DNA of 64,000 bases, from the NCBI RefSeq assembly GCF_002022005.1, contig NZ_CP017258.1:806001-870000 (forward strand), read 5' to 3'. Positions within the stretch are counted from its first letter, which is position 1. Each line of letters opens with the position of its first letter. The position numbers were made by a program, and so were the translations under genes. This DNA comes from Campylobacter pinnipediorum subsp. caledonicus (GTDB lineage Bacteria; Campylobacterota; Campylobacteria; Campylobacterales; Campylobacteraceae). Shown here in pieces: positions 37,033 through 46,364 of the stretch. The notes under the pieces are model-generated. The model saw only the letters and a list, made by a program, of their open reading frames with translations. It did no database searches and was not told the DNA's origin.

Positions 37033-37212
37033 ATAATAAAAAGTTTAATTTATATTTTATTTATTTCTTCTTGTTTTGATAATAAAAGTGTTAATAATTT
37101 AAGACCAGCTTTAGTAAGTGATATTTCTAGGATTGATGATTTGTCTTTTAATTAAAGCGCATGGGATGGAATTTTAAGATTTGTATCTGAAAATAATTTA
37201 TCAAAAAATAAC
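37033..37212 (+). pseudogene. Remnant of a BMP-family nucleoside-binding lipoprotein
   Basis: One frame reads a lipoprotein signal (SLIYILFISSC), a short linker, then RPALVSDISRIDDLSFN, a TAA stop at about 37153, and SAWDGILRFVSENNL. This matches the start of basic membrane protein (BMP/PnrA-type) substrate-binding lipoproteins, whose family motif is DxGxIDDxSFNQSAWxG. The stop falls where the family has Gln (CAA to TAA). There is no ATG, although AGGA lies just upstream, and similarity ends near 37212. Only the first ~55 codons survive, so it is a dead gene. Confidence 0.7.
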
Positions 37213-37221
37213 TACATTCAT

Positions 37222-37724
37222 TTAACTTATAGTCTTAGCCATATCATCTACTTCTAGTGTAATTTGATTTGTGTTGTTTGCTATTTTAACATTTTGTTGA
37301 GTTAGCATATCTACCTCTGAAACAGATTTATTAATCATATTAATACCTTCTGCTTGTTCTTTTATAGACTCACTCATTTCATTTATTGATTGAGCTAATA
37401 CATTTGTATTTGCTTCTATCTCTCCTAATGATTTTTGAGTTCTTTCTGCTAGTTTTCTTACTTCATCAGCAACAACTGCTTAATGCTATCTGTTAGAACT
37501 TTTTTCACCCTAGGAACATTTAAAATCTTTATTTAGGATGATTTTTGGGACAACTTCTTTTGTATCTTTTGCAGTTTTAAAATTGCTGACTATGCCTCCT
37601 TGCAGCTTTGAAATGCAAAGATAGAGAATAATACAATAAGTATAGCCAAAATAACAATTTGGATACCTTTTACATATATAAATCCTTTTTTGTGTAATAA
37701 ATTTATTTTGTAATTTTGTTGCAT
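37222..37724 (-). pseudogene. Decayed methyl-accepting chemotaxis protein
   Basis: The minus strand holds the end of an MCP signalling domain: VVADEVRKLAERTQKSLGEI, continuing through a helical region to DDMAKTIS and a stop at 37222. This hairpin motif is diagnostic for MCPs that contact CheA/CheW. Just before it in frame is TAA (complement of 37481-37483) with more stops upstream. At 37724 an ATG starts MQQNYKINLL with a hydrophobic helix, ending at a TAG after about 44 codons, which could be the old N-terminus. The sensor domain, HAMP and first half of the signalling domain are gone. Confidence 0.8.
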
Positions 37725-37841
37725 ATTTATTAAAATAAAATAAGATTTTTAAAATAATATTTATAATTTTAGTATTTAATTTTTTTGCCTTTTTGCGTAT
37801 TAAATATTTATTTTTTAAACTAAGCTCTTATATTAATATGA

Positions 37842-37847
37842 TAAAAT
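37842..37847 (+). promoter_or_regulatory. -10 box of the glycan operon
   Basis: TGATAAAAT forms an extended -10 (core TAAAAT) 31 bp before the ugd TTG start, with T-rich DNA upstream. It is the only clear promoter before the long plus-strand operon. Confidence 0.45.
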
Positions 37848-37878
37848 ACGCGCATAAATAAAAAATCAAGGATAGAAT

Positions 37879-39201
37879 TTGAAAATCGGAGTTGTTGGTA
37901 CAGGATATGTAGGACTTGTTAGTGGTGCTTGTTTGGCAAAAATGGGCAATAGTGTAATTTGTATTGATGTGGATGAAAAAAAGATACAGGATCTAAAAAA
38001 TTCACAAATACCGATATACGAACCAGGTCTTGCCGAAATTGTATTTGAGTGTATCCAAAATAACTCCTTGCTTTTTAGCACAGATATAAAAGATGCTTTA
38101 TCGCATTCTGATGTGTTGTTTATAGCTGTTGGGACTCCAATGGGAAGCGATGGACAAGCTGACTTAAAATATGTTTTGCAAGTTGCAAAAAGCATAGGCG
38201 AAAATATCACTCATCCTATGATAATAGTTGATAAATCAACAGTTCCTGTCGGTACCGGCGAAAAGGTTAGTGATATAATACATCAAGAAATTCAAAAAAG
38301 AAATTTAGATATCAAATTTGAAGTTGTTTCAAATCCTGAGTTTTTAAAAGAGGGCGCTGCTGTTGAAGATTTTTTAAAGCCAGATAGAGTAGTTGTTGGC
38401 TCATCTACATCTTGGGGCGATAGCGTAATGAGAGAACTTTATGCTCCATTTATGAAAAATCACGACAGATTTATATCTATGGATGTAAAATCAGCGGAGA
38501 TGACAAAATATGCTGCAAATTCAATGCTTGCTACTAAAATAAGCTTTATAAACGAGATAGCTAATATATGCGAAAAGGTAGGGGCTGATGTAAACTTAGT
38601 AAGAAAAGGCATTGGTAGTGATTCTAGAATAGGTTATAGCTTTATATATCCTGGATGTGGATATGGAGGTAGTTGCTTTCCAAAGGATGTAGAAGCCTTG
38701 ATATATACAGCTAGAGAAAATGGGTTTGAGCCTGAGTTGTTAAATGCTGTTGAGTTAAGAAACAAGGCGCAAAAAAGGGTTTTATTTGATAAAATTTATA
38801 AATTTTTTAATGGAAATTTAAAGGATAAAAAAATAGCACTTTGGGGACTTGCATTTAAGCCAAACACAGATGATATGAGAGAGGCTAGTTCTATAACTCT
38901 TATTAATCTTCTTGAAAAAGAGAGCGCTATTATAAGTGCTTATGATCCAAAAGCTGTCAATGAAGCTAAAAAATATCTTAAAAACTCAAACTTAACCTAT
39001 GCAAAAAGTAAATATGATGCCGTAGATGATGCTGATTGTATGGTGCTTTTGACTGAGTGGAGTGAGTTTAGGTCGCCTGATTTTTATGAGATAAAAAATA
39101 GATTGAAAAATCCGGTTATTTTTGATGGAAGAAATCAATATAATTTAAAAACATTACAAGAGATTGGATTTAAATATTTTCAAATAGGGGTTAAAGCATG
39201 A
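37879..39201 (+). CDS. ugd: UDP-glucose 6-dehydrogenase
   Basis: A 440-residue NAD enzyme oxidising a UDP-hexose to the uronic acid, most likely UDP-glucose to UDP-glucuronate. The Rossmann start is GVVGTGYVGLVSG. The catalytic Cys is in GYGGSCFPKD (about residue 259), and the NPEFLKEG and ALWGLAFKPNTDDMREA motifs are typical of Ugd. The start is TTG with AAGGA upstream. It is the first gene of the glycan operon and overlaps the ecotin gene by 4 bp. Confidence 0.93.
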   Translation: MKIGVVGTGYVGLVSGACLAKMGNSVICIDVDEKKIQDLKNSQIPIYEPGLAEIVFECIQNNSLLFSTDIKDALSHSDVLFIAVGTPMGSDGQADLKYVLQVAKSIGENITHPMIIVDKSTVPVGTGEKVSDIIHQEIQKRNLDIKFEVVSNPEFLKEGAAVEDFLKPDRVVVGSSTSWGDSVMRELYAPFMKNHDRFISMDVKSAEMTKYAANSMLATKISFINEIANICEKVGADVNLVRKGIGSDSRIGYSFIYPGCGYGGSCFPKDVEALIYTARENGFEPELLNAVELRNKAQKRVLFDKIYKFFNGNLKDKKIALWGLAFKPNTDDMREASSITLINLLEKESAIISAYDPKAVNEAKKYLKNSNLTYAKSKYDAVDDADCMVLLTEWSEFRSPDFYEIKNRLKNPVIFDGRNQYNLKTLQEIGFKYFQIGVKA

Positions 39202-39635
39202 AGAAGATAGTTTTATTTATTTTTGTTGTTTGTTATTGTTTTTCTTACGATTTAGGTATTTATCCTAAACCAAAAGATGGTTTTGTTCAAAAAGTTATAA
39301 AATTAGAGCCTAGAAACAATGAGGATAATTTTAGGGTTGAGATTTATTTTGGCAAGGATATTTTGGCTGATTGTAACCATCACTTCTTTATAGATGGAAA
39401 ACTTAAAGAGTTAAATCTTGATGGTTGGGGATATAAGTATTATGAATTTGATGGTAAGGATGAGTTGGCAAATACTTTAATGATGTGCGATGATGTTAAA
39501 AAGAGTAAATTTGTAACTTATCAAGATGTATTAAAACCTATATATAATTCAAAATTGCCAATTGTTATTTATGTTAAAAAAGACATCAAATTGCAAGTTA
39601 AAATTTTTAAAGAGATAGAAAGTGAGATAAAATGA
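39198..39635 (+). CDS. eco: Ecotin-type periplasmic serine protease inhibitor
   Basis: A 145-residue secreted protein. The signal peptide is about residues 1-17. The rest follows ecotin in order: a YPKPKDGF segment, [14 protein letters not shown] (Cys59), [18 protein letters not shown] (Cys97), KFVTY, and [12 protein letters not shown]. Cys59 and Cys97 would form the disulfide that holds the protease-binding 80s loop. The residue aligned with the E. coli P1 Met84 is Leu94. Ecotin dimers block trypsin-fold proteases such as neutrophil elastase and complement enzymes. It overlaps ugd (ATGA, 4 bp) and the next dehydrogenase (4 bp), so it is fully built into the glycan operon. Confidence 0.9.
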   Translation: MKKIVLFIFVVCYCFSYDLGIYPKPKDGFVQKVIKLEPRNNEDNFRVEIYFGKDILADCNHHFFIDGKLKELNLDGWGYKYYEFDGKDELANTLMMCDDVKKSKFVTYQDVLKPIYNSKLPIVIYVKKDIKLQVKIFKEIESEIK

Positions 39636-40867
39636 ATATAGCAGTTATTGGACTTGGTTATGTTGGACTTCCTTTAGCGGTAGCATTTTCTGAAAAGTAT
39701 AGTGTTATTGGATTTGATATTAATTTAGAACGAATTAATGAGCTTAAAAATGGCATAGATAGAACATTGGAGCTTGATAGCAATCAAATGCAAAAAGCTA
39801 TTGATAATAGTATGAAATTTAGCACAAATTTAGATGATATAAAAGATTGTAATTTTTTTATTGTTACTGTTCCTACTCCTATAGATAAAAATAAAAGACC
39901 TGATTTAACTCCTGTGATAAAAGCTACCCAAAGTGTTGCCAAAGTTCTAAAAAAAGGCGATATTATTGTTTATGAAAGCACTGTTTACCCTGGTGTTACA
40001 GAAGATATCTGTGTGCCTATATTAGAAGATATTAGTGGATTTAAGTTTAATCAAGACTTCTTTTGCGGGTATTCTCCGGAGCGTATAAACCCAGGCGATA
40101 AAGAGCATACTGTTACTAAAATAAAAAAAATAACTAGTGGTTCAACGCTTGAAATTGCAGATAAGATAGATGAAGTTTATAAATCAATAATCACAGCTGG
40201 AACCCATAAAGCAAGTAGCATCAAGGTGGCTGAAGCCGCAAAAGTTATAGAAAATACTCAAAGAGATATAAATATAGCCTTTATAAATGAACTTGCTATG
40301 ATTTTTAACAAGATGAATATAAATACTAATGATGTTTTGGAAGCTGCCGGCACAAAGTGGAATTTTTTAAATTTCAAACCAGGTTTAGTTGGCGGACATT
40401 GTATAGGCGTTGATCCTTATTATCTTACATATAAGGCACAAGAGCTTGGATTTCATCCAGAGATGATTTTGGCTGGTCGTAGAATAAATGATAATATGGG
40501 AAAATATGTAGCTTCTGAAATAGTTAAGCTTATGATAAAAGATGGTATCGCTATAAATAGATCAAAGGTCTTAATTTTGGGCATTACATTTAAAGAAAAT
40601 TGTCCTGATATTAGAAACTCACGTGTGATTGATGTTATAGATGAGCTTAAAGATTTTGGTTGTGCGGTTGATATATTTGATCCTTGGGCTAGCAAAAAAG
40701 AGGTAAAGCAAGAATACAATATGCAAATGATTGAAAATTACAATGCAAATGATTATGATTGTATAGTTACAGCTGTTGCTCATAATGAGTTTAAAGGATT
40801 GGATTTTAAAGATAAATTAGTATATGATATAAAAAATATCTATCCTAAAGCCAGTGCGAGACTTTAG
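39632..40867 (+). CDS. tviB: Nucleotide-sugar dehydrogenase, TviB/WbpA type
   Basis: A 411-residue NAD enzyme of the UDP-N-acetylhexosamine 6-dehydrogenase branch, which makes UDP-GlcNAcA or UDP-GalNAcA in Vi antigen and O-antigen synthesis. Features are [39 protein letters not shown] and the catalytic Cys in [12 protein letters not shown] (about residue 257). [14 protein letters not shown] is near the C-terminus. It differs clearly from the Ugd two genes upstream, so the operon should make two uronic acids. The exact substrate cannot be told from sequence. Confidence 0.85.
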   Translation: MNIAVIGLGYVGLPLAVAFSEKYSVIGFDINLERINELKNGIDRTLELDSNQMQKAIDNSMKFSTNLDDIKDCNFFIVTVPTPIDKNKRPDLTPVIKATQSVAKVLKKGDIIVYESTVYPGVTEDICVPILEDISGFKFNQDFFCGYSPERINPGDKEHTVTKIKKITSGSTLEIADKIDEVYKSIITAGTHKASSIKVAEAAKVIENTQRDINIAFINELAMIFNKMNINTNDVLEAAGTKWNFLNFKPGLVGGHCIGVDPYYLTYKAQELGFHPEMILAGRRINDNMGKYVASEIVKLMIKDGIAINRSKVLILGITFKENCPDIRNSRVIDVIDELKDFGCAVDIFDPWASKKEVKQEYNMQMIENYNANDYDCIVTAVAHNEFKGLDFKDKLVYDIKNIYPKASARL

Positions 40868-40870
40868 AAC

Positions 40871-42388
40871 TTGATATTAAATTTATCTAGTTCTATAATA
40901 GTTTTTTTAGTATCTTTTGGGATAAATTTTTTTCTTACACCATACATTGTTCAAAGCCTTGGAAATGAAGCTTATGGCTTTATTGGGCTTTGCAATGCTA
41001 TAATCTCTTATGCTTATGTAATAACTTTATCTATAAATTCTGTTAGTTCTAGATTTGTTGCATATGAATGGCATAAAAATAATTTTGAAAAATCAAATAC
41101 CTATTATTCATCTGTTTTAATTGTTAATATCTTTTTCTCTTTGATAGTAGCCATTAGTGCTATATTTTTTATTTTGAATATAAATTATTTTTTAAATATT
41201 CCACAACATTTGCTTTATGATGTTAAACTTACCTTTATATTTTATTTTATAAATTTTTGTGTTTTGCTTTTTAATGGTGTTTTGTCTGTTTGTGCTTTTG
41301 TTACAGATAAGTTATATATTATTTCTATTAGAAATGCTATATCTAGTATACTTTTTGCTTGTTTGGTTGTTTTGTTATTTTATCTTTTAAAACCTATGAT
41401 TTCTTATCTTGCTATTTGTGCTTTGATATCTAGTGTATTTGTTTTTTGTGCGACTTTTTTTGTTTCTAAAAAAATAGCCCCTGATTTAAATTTTAGCCTT
41501 TTTAAATTTGATTTTTTATCTATAAAAGAGCTTTTTTATTCTGGGATTTGGAGTAGTTTTTCTGCTTTAAATCGTGTTTTGTTAAACGGAACAGATCTTT
41601 TTATATGCAATGTTTTTTTAAACTCAAATTTAGTTGGAATACTTGCTATATCCAAGGTAGCTCCACTTATATTAGAGAGTTTCGTGGCTCAAATAAGCGC
41701 TATATTTTCACCTAAATTTATTAAATTTTACTCTGCAAAAAAAATTAAAAGGCTTATTTTTGAGATAAGATTTGCAATGAAAATAGTTGCTTTTATAGCT
41801 GGTGTTCCTATAGCTATATTTATTGTTTTTGCAAAAGATTTTTATACGCTTTGGTTATCTTTTAAAAGTATTGATGAAATTTCATTTATATATCAAATTA
41901 GCATGATAGCTGTTGTTCCAATAACTCTTATAAGCTATCTCTTTCCTTTGCTAAATATAGACAATACAACAAATCAATTAAAGCGGCCAGCTATAGTAAA
42001 TGTTGTTTTTGGAATATCTACTATTTTTACACAAATTTTACTTCTTAAATTTACTGATTATGGGCTTATTGGAGTTGTTTGTGTACTTTGTGTTTTTTAT
42101 AGTTTAAGGATATTGTTTTTTGATCTTTTAAATGGTGCTTTAAACTTAAATTTAAAGCTTTATACTTTTTATATTATCTATATAAAACATATTTTTACTT
42201 TTTTTATTTTGCTGGTTTTTTATTTTTGTATTAGTAAATTTATAGATATAAAAGATTGGTTTGATTTTGTTTTTAATATATTTTTTATAGTATTATTGGG
42301 ATATTTTATAAATTTATTTTTATTATTTTCAAAAAAAGAAAGAAAGAAAATGTTTTTACAAATAAAATCAAAAGTTAAAAGAGCTTGA
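40871..42388 (+). CDS. Wzx-type polysaccharide flippase
   Basis: A 505-residue protein with 12-14 hydrophobic helices of the MOP/oligosaccharide flippase superfamily. The start resembles Wzx proteins: a first helix, then TPYIVQSLGNEAYGFIGLCN. Wzx proteins move undecaprenyl-linked glycans across the inner membrane by proton- or sodium-coupled transport. In C. jejuni this place is taken by the ABC flippase PglK, which is absent here. The start is TTG 3 bp after the previous stop. The base composition is very AT-rich. The function in N-glycan or other polysaccharide flipping is inferred. Confidence 0.82.
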   Translation: MILNLSSSIIVFLVSFGINFFLTPYIVQSLGNEAYGFIGLCNAIISYAYVITLSINSVSSRFVAYEWHKNNFEKSNTYYSSVLIVNIFFSLIVAISAIFFILNINYFLNIPQHLLYDVKLTFIFYFINFCVLLFNGVLSVCAFVTDKLYIISIRNAISSILFACLVVLLFYLLKPMISYLAICALISSVFVFCATFFVSKKIAPDLNFSLFKFDFLSIKELFYSGIWSSFSALNRVLLNGTDLFICNVFLNSNLVGILAISKVAPLILESFVAQISAIFSPKFIKFYSAKKIKRLIFEIRFAMKIVAFIAGVPIAIFIVFAKDFYTLWLSFKSIDEISFIYQISMIAVVPITLISYLFPLLNIDNTTNQLKRPAIVNVVFGISTIFTQILLLKFTDYGLIGVVCVLCVFYSLRILFFDLLNGALNLNLKLYTFYIIYIKHIFTFFILLVFYFCISKFIDIKDWFDFVFNIFFIVLLGYFINLFLLFSKKERKKMFLQIKSKVKRA

Positions 42389-42389
42389 T

Positions 42390-43148
42390 ATGAGATTTGG
42401 AATTTTTTTGATATCTTTAAAAGAGGATAACGCAAGAAGAGATAAGCTAAAATTTAGGTTTAAAAATAGCTATAAAAATTTCAAATTTATAGATGCGATT
42501 GATGGTAGCAAGCTTCAAACAAATCAATATTTTTTATATGCTTTAAAATCTTTTAAATTAAATAATTTATTTTTATCTCCAGCCGAAATCGGATGTTGCT
42601 TATCTCATATGAAAGCTTATGATGAGTTTATAAATAGCGATTTAGACTATGCTTTGATATTAGAAGATGATGTTATAGGAGATGATGATAGTATCAAGTT
42701 GGCTTTTGAACATGTAAAGTATATTGATAATAAATCGGTTTTTATTTGTGGTTGTCAAGATGGACTTGAAGGTCGTTTTAGTGCTTTTGGTAAAAAAATA
42801 CAAGATAATTTTTATCTAGTATCAAAGCACTCACATTCTAGTATTTATAGGGCTACTGCTTATATTTTAAGTAAAAATAGTGCAAAACAAATATTAAAGG
42901 TTCATCAAGATGCCTTGTATCCTGCTGATTTTTGGAGTTGTTTGCTTAAAAAAGCTGATTTAAATATGTATTTTTCGGATATTTTTGCACATCCTCTTGA
43001 TCTTAGTGATTCAAAGATACAATCATCAAGAGCCAGTAGGGGCTACGATAAAAAAAATATATTATCATATCTCAAATCTTTAAGATATATCTTTTTAACC
43101 AGAATGGATGTTTTATTTAAAGGTTTTGAGAGGATATTTAAAAGATAA
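42390..43148 (+). CDS. Family 25 glycosyltransferase
   Basis: A 252-residue glycosyltransferase of family GT25 (LPS galactosyltransferase type). It begins GIFLISLKEDNARR; AEIGCCLSHMKAYD and LILEDDVIGDD, with the DxD-like acidic motif, are the family signatures (about residues 66-95). It probably adds galactose or a related sugar to the lipid-linked glycan. It starts 1 bp after the flippase stop. C. jejuni has no counterpart in its pgl cluster. Confidence 0.85.
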   Translation: MRFGIFLISLKEDNARRDKLKFRFKNSYKNFKFIDAIDGSKLQTNQYFLYALKSFKLNNLFLSPAEIGCCLSHMKAYDEFINSDLDYALILEDDVIGDDDSIKLAFEHVKYIDNKSVFICGCQDGLEGRFSAFGKKIQDNFYLVSKHSHSSIYRATAYILSKNSAKQILKVHQDALYPADFWSCLLKKADLNMYFSDIFAHPLDLSDSKIQSSRASRGYDKKNILSYLKSLRYIFLTRMDVLFKGFERIFKR

Positions 43149-43162
43149 TTATAGGAATTTAA

Positions 43163-44233
43163 TTGAGAGTTTTATTTATTATATCAACAATGCAAGCCGG
43201 TGGAGCTGAAAGGGTTATGAGTATTTTAGCTAGTTATTTTGCTAAATTTCATGATGTCACTTTGCTTAAATTTGATCAAAAAGATTCATTTTATGAACTA
43301 GATGAAAAAATAAATATTATAAACTTGCCTTATCCCATGATAAAACAAGGGTTTTTTGTAAATTTAAAAAGAAGAATAAAGAAATTTTTTTATCAAAGAG
43401 ATGTGCTTAAAAATGGAAATTTTGATGTTGTTATATCATTTATGGATAGCACAAACATAAATGTTATTTTGTCAAATTTATTTATAAATAGACCGCTTTT
43501 TATAAGTGAACATTCAAGTTCTGAGTTTTTAAAATCAAAAATTTGGATATTTTTAAGACGAATTTTATATCCTTATGCAAATGGTCTTAGTGTATTAACT
43601 AACACTGATTTTAAATATTATGATTTTGTAAAAAATAAAATTATTATGTATAATCCAGTTTTTGATATAAAAAAACATAATATACCAAAAGAGAACATAA
43701 TACTTTTTGTTGGAAGACTAGTAAAGATAAAAGCTTGTGATGTTTTTTTGAACGCTATTGGACTTATAGATCCACTAAAACTTAAAGGCTATAAGATCTT
43801 GATAGTTGGTGACGGGGATCAAAGACAAGTTCTTGAAAAAATGGCAAAAAATATCAATGCTGATATAGAGTTTTTAGGCAATACAAATGATATATCTTTG
43901 GTATATGAAAAATCAAAAATTATAGTTTCTAGCTCACAAACAGAAGGGCTTCCAAATGTGCTTATGGAAAGTATCTTTTTTGATTGTGCTAGAATTGGTA
44001 CCGCCACTAGTGGAGCAAAAGAGCTTATAAGGAATGATTTTGATGGATTTATAGTTCCTGTGAATGATTTTTGCGCACTTAGTGAGAAAATAGAAAAACT
44101 TATAGATGATGATGTTTTAAGGGATAAATTTATAAAAAATGCTCATTTAAGAGCTGATGATTTTAAGATAGAAAACATATATCAAAAGTGGATGAAATTT
44201 ATAAACTCAAATATAAAAAAGATAGATAAATGA
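43163..44233 (+). CDS. pglH: PglH-like GT4 glycosyltransferase
   Basis: A 356-residue GT-B enzyme. The start FIISTMQAGGAERVMS, a middle FISEHSSSEFL segment and the active-site motif SQTEGLPNVLMES (E-x7-E, about residues 255-267) fit PglH, the C. jejuni polymerase that adds GalNAc residues to the lipid-linked N-glycan. Its place just before pglI and pglJ agrees. It starts at TTG, behind AGGA, and overlaps pglI by 4 bp. The sugar specificity could differ here. Confidence 0.8.
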   Translation: MRVLFIISTMQAGGAERVMSILASYFAKFHDVTLLKFDQKDSFYELDEKINIINLPYPMIKQGFFVNLKRRIKKFFYQRDVLKNGNFDVVISFMDSTNINVILSNLFINRPLFISEHSSSEFLKSKIWIFLRRILYPYANGLSVLTNTDFKYYDFVKNKIIMYNPVFDIKKHNIPKENIILFVGRLVKIKACDVFLNAIGLIDPLKLKGYKILIVGDGDQRQVLEKMAKNINADIEFLGNTNDISLVYEKSKIIVSSSQTEGLPNVLMESIFFDCARIGTATSGAKELIRNDFDGFIVPVNDFCALSEKIEKLIDDDVLRDKFIKNAHLRADDFKIENIYQKWMKFINSNIKKIDK

Positions 44234-45174
44234 ATGATAGTAAAGATATAAAAGTTAGCATTATAATACCAACCTTTAACCGTAAAGATTTATTTGAATT
44301 AGCATTAAAATCAGCAATAAATCAAGATTATATCAATAAACAAATTGTCATCTCAGATGATAATTCAACAGATGGAACAAAACAATTAGCTTTAAAATAT
44401 GCCAATGATTTTGACTTTATAAAATATTGCGTAAATGAAAAATATGAAAAAGGGCCAAACGGAAATAAAAATAATGGATTTGATAATGCAAATGGAGATG
44501 CTTTTGTTATTTTAGATGATGATGATCTGTTATTGCCCAGCGCAATTTCAAAAATGGTTGGTGTTCTTAAAATGGGTTATGATAGTGTGTGGGCTAATTG
44601 TTATTTTGAAATTAATGGTACGAAAACCACTGATTTTTCTGGATTTGGGCTTGATAAAAGCCAAGAAATAAATCCACAAGATTATTATGATGGTAAAATA
44701 AATGGTGAGTTTTTGATAATGTTTATGCGTTATTGTATAGGCGATAGAAGATTTGAAAAAGGTCTTTATGGTTCAGAAAATACATTATGGATACACTTGT
44801 TTGATTTTAAGGCTTATTATTTAAACGAGGCTGTTAGAATTTATAGATTTCACAGACAAGATAGTGTAACCTTAAACTCCCATCAAAGACCACATTGCGT
44901 AATGAAAGGTTATGCGATGACAGCCGAGCTTATTATGCAAAAAACAACTAAAATAGATAAAAGATATATAGCTATCCTTTATAAAATGGCTGGATATTAT
45001 GCAAAATTTGCTGGCGAATATATAAAAATGTATGTGTATCTTTTTTATAGTTTAAGGTTTAAATTTACAAAAGAGGCTTTTATTATGCTTGTCTTAACAC
45101 CTTTTCCTAAGAAATTGATATTATTTCTTACTAAAATTCGTGTAAAAATATATAATAAAAAAAATAAAAAATGA
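44230..45174 (+). CDS. pglI: PglI-like GT2 glycosyltransferase
   Basis: A 314-residue GT-A enzyme. VSIIIPTFNRKDLFE and SDDNSTDGTK form the nucleotide-sugar site, and VILDDDDLLLP carries the DxD metal motif. A GPNGNKNNGFDNANGD segment and FRxHRQDSVTL-like end resemble C. jejuni PglI, which adds the glucose branch to the heptasaccharide. It overlaps pglH and pglJ by 4 bp on each side. Confidence 0.8.
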   Translation: MNDSKDIKVSIIIPTFNRKDLFELALKSAINQDYINKQIVISDDNSTDGTKQLALKYANDFDFIKYCVNEKYEKGPNGNKNNGFDNANGDAFVILDDDDLLLPSAISKMVGVLKMGYDSVWANCYFEINGTKTTDFSGFGLDKSQEINPQDYYDGKINGEFLIMFMRYCIGDRRFEKGLYGSENTLWIHLFDFKAYYLNEAVRIYRFHRQDSVTLNSHQRPHCVMKGYAMTAELIMQKTTKIDKRYIAILYKMAGYYAKFAGEYIKMYVYLFYSLRFKFTKEAFIMLVLTPFPKKLILFLTKIRVKIYNKKNKK

Positions 45175-46286
45175 AAAAATTAAGCGTTTTTTTGTATTCT
45201 ATGGGGGCAGGGGGAGCTGAAAGGGTTGTATCAAATTTATTACCTTTTTTGACTCAAAAATATGAAGTTCATCTTTTTTTAATGAGCGATGTAATATCTT
45301 ACAATGTTTCAAACTTAGTTAAATTTCATTTTTTAGAGCGTTCAAACCCAAATGAAAATAAAATAAAAAAGATGTTTAGACTCATTTTTGCTTTGCCTTT
45401 GTTGGCGTTTAAATATAAAAAAATATCTAATAATTTGGGCATAAATAGCCATTTTGTGCTTATGAATAGGCCTTGTTATGTAGCCTTGATTTCTCGTATT
45501 TTTGGTCTAAAAGGTAGACTTATAATTAGCGAAAGAAGTTGTCCTAGTGTGATATATAAAAATGGAATAAATGGCTTCTTTAATAGAGCTTTTATTAGAT
45601 TGCTTTATAACAAAGCTGATTTAATACTTGCAAATGCAAAAGAAAATGCTGATGATTTGATACAAAATTTTAGTTGTGATAAAGACAAAACAAAGGTTTT
45701 TTATAACGCTATTGATTTAAAAAGTATACAAAAACTTAAAGATGAGCCTTTAGATAGTGATTTTAAGCCATTTTTTTTAAATATAGGTCGTTTAGATAGC
45801 GGTAAAAATCAATCAATGCTTATTAAAATCATTGCAAATTTAAAAGATAAAAGAGCAACACTTGGGATTTTAGGCGATGGATGCATGAAAGATGAGCTTT
45901 TATCTTTGATTAAAAAATACAAGGTTGAGGATAGAGTTAAGCTTTTAGGTGTTAATAAGAATCCATTTAAGTATATAAAAAACTCATCTTGTCTTGTTTG
46001 TGCTTCTAGATTTGAAGGTTTTTCAAATGTTTTACTTGAAGCACTAGCTTGCGAAAAAACCATAATCTCTACATCTCACAAAAGTGGCGCTAAAGAGCTT
46101 TTGGGGGATAATGAATATGGTTTATTGGTTGATGTGGATGATGAAAAAGCAATGCAAGAAGCTATGCAAAATATTTTAGATAATGAAGAACTTAGATATA
46201 AATATGAATTAAAGGCTTATAAAAGAGTTAAGAAATTTGATAGTAGTATCATATCTTTAAAACTAATTGAGTTTTTAGAGCAGTAG
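45171..46286 (+). CDS. pglJ: PglJ-like GT4 glycosyltransferase
   Basis: A 371-residue GT-B enzyme. The N-terminus VFLYSMGAGGAERVVSNLLPFL and the E-x7-E motif SRFEGFSNVLLEALAC (about residues 281-296) closely follow C. jejuni PglJ, which adds the second GalNAc to the undecaprenyl-linked glycan. The acceptor-side LALKYKK-like and NRPCYVALISR segments also agree. The last gene before a 78-bp gap that contains a possible internal promoter (TATAAT-like) ahead of pglB. Confidence 0.83.
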   Translation: MKKLSVFLYSMGAGGAERVVSNLLPFLTQKYEVHLFLMSDVISYNVSNLVKFHFLERSNPNENKIKKMFRLIFALPLLAFKYKKISNNLGINSHFVLMNRPCYVALISRIFGLKGRLIISERSCPSVIYKNGINGFFNRAFIRLLYNKADLILANAKENADDLIQNFSCDKDKTKVFYNAIDLKSIQKLKDEPLDSDFKPFFLNIGRLDSGKNQSMLIKIIANLKDKRATLGILGDGCMKDELLSLIKKYKVEDRVKLLGVNKNPFKYIKNSSCLVCASRFEGFSNVLLEALACEKTIISTSHKSGAKELLGDNEYGLLVDVDDEKAMQEAMQNILDNEELRYKYELKAYKRVKKFDSSIISLKLIEFLEQ

Positions 46287-46364
46287 TTTTGCTGGTTTTT
46301 ATTAACTTTATAATAAAAATACCATATAATTACCATTTAAATTTGTGATTTTGTGAGGAATATT

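Noticed and set aside
37151-37156. Stop in the BMP remnant as another selenocysteine codon
   Set aside because: The stop is TAA, not TGA, there is no start codon, and homology ends soon after.
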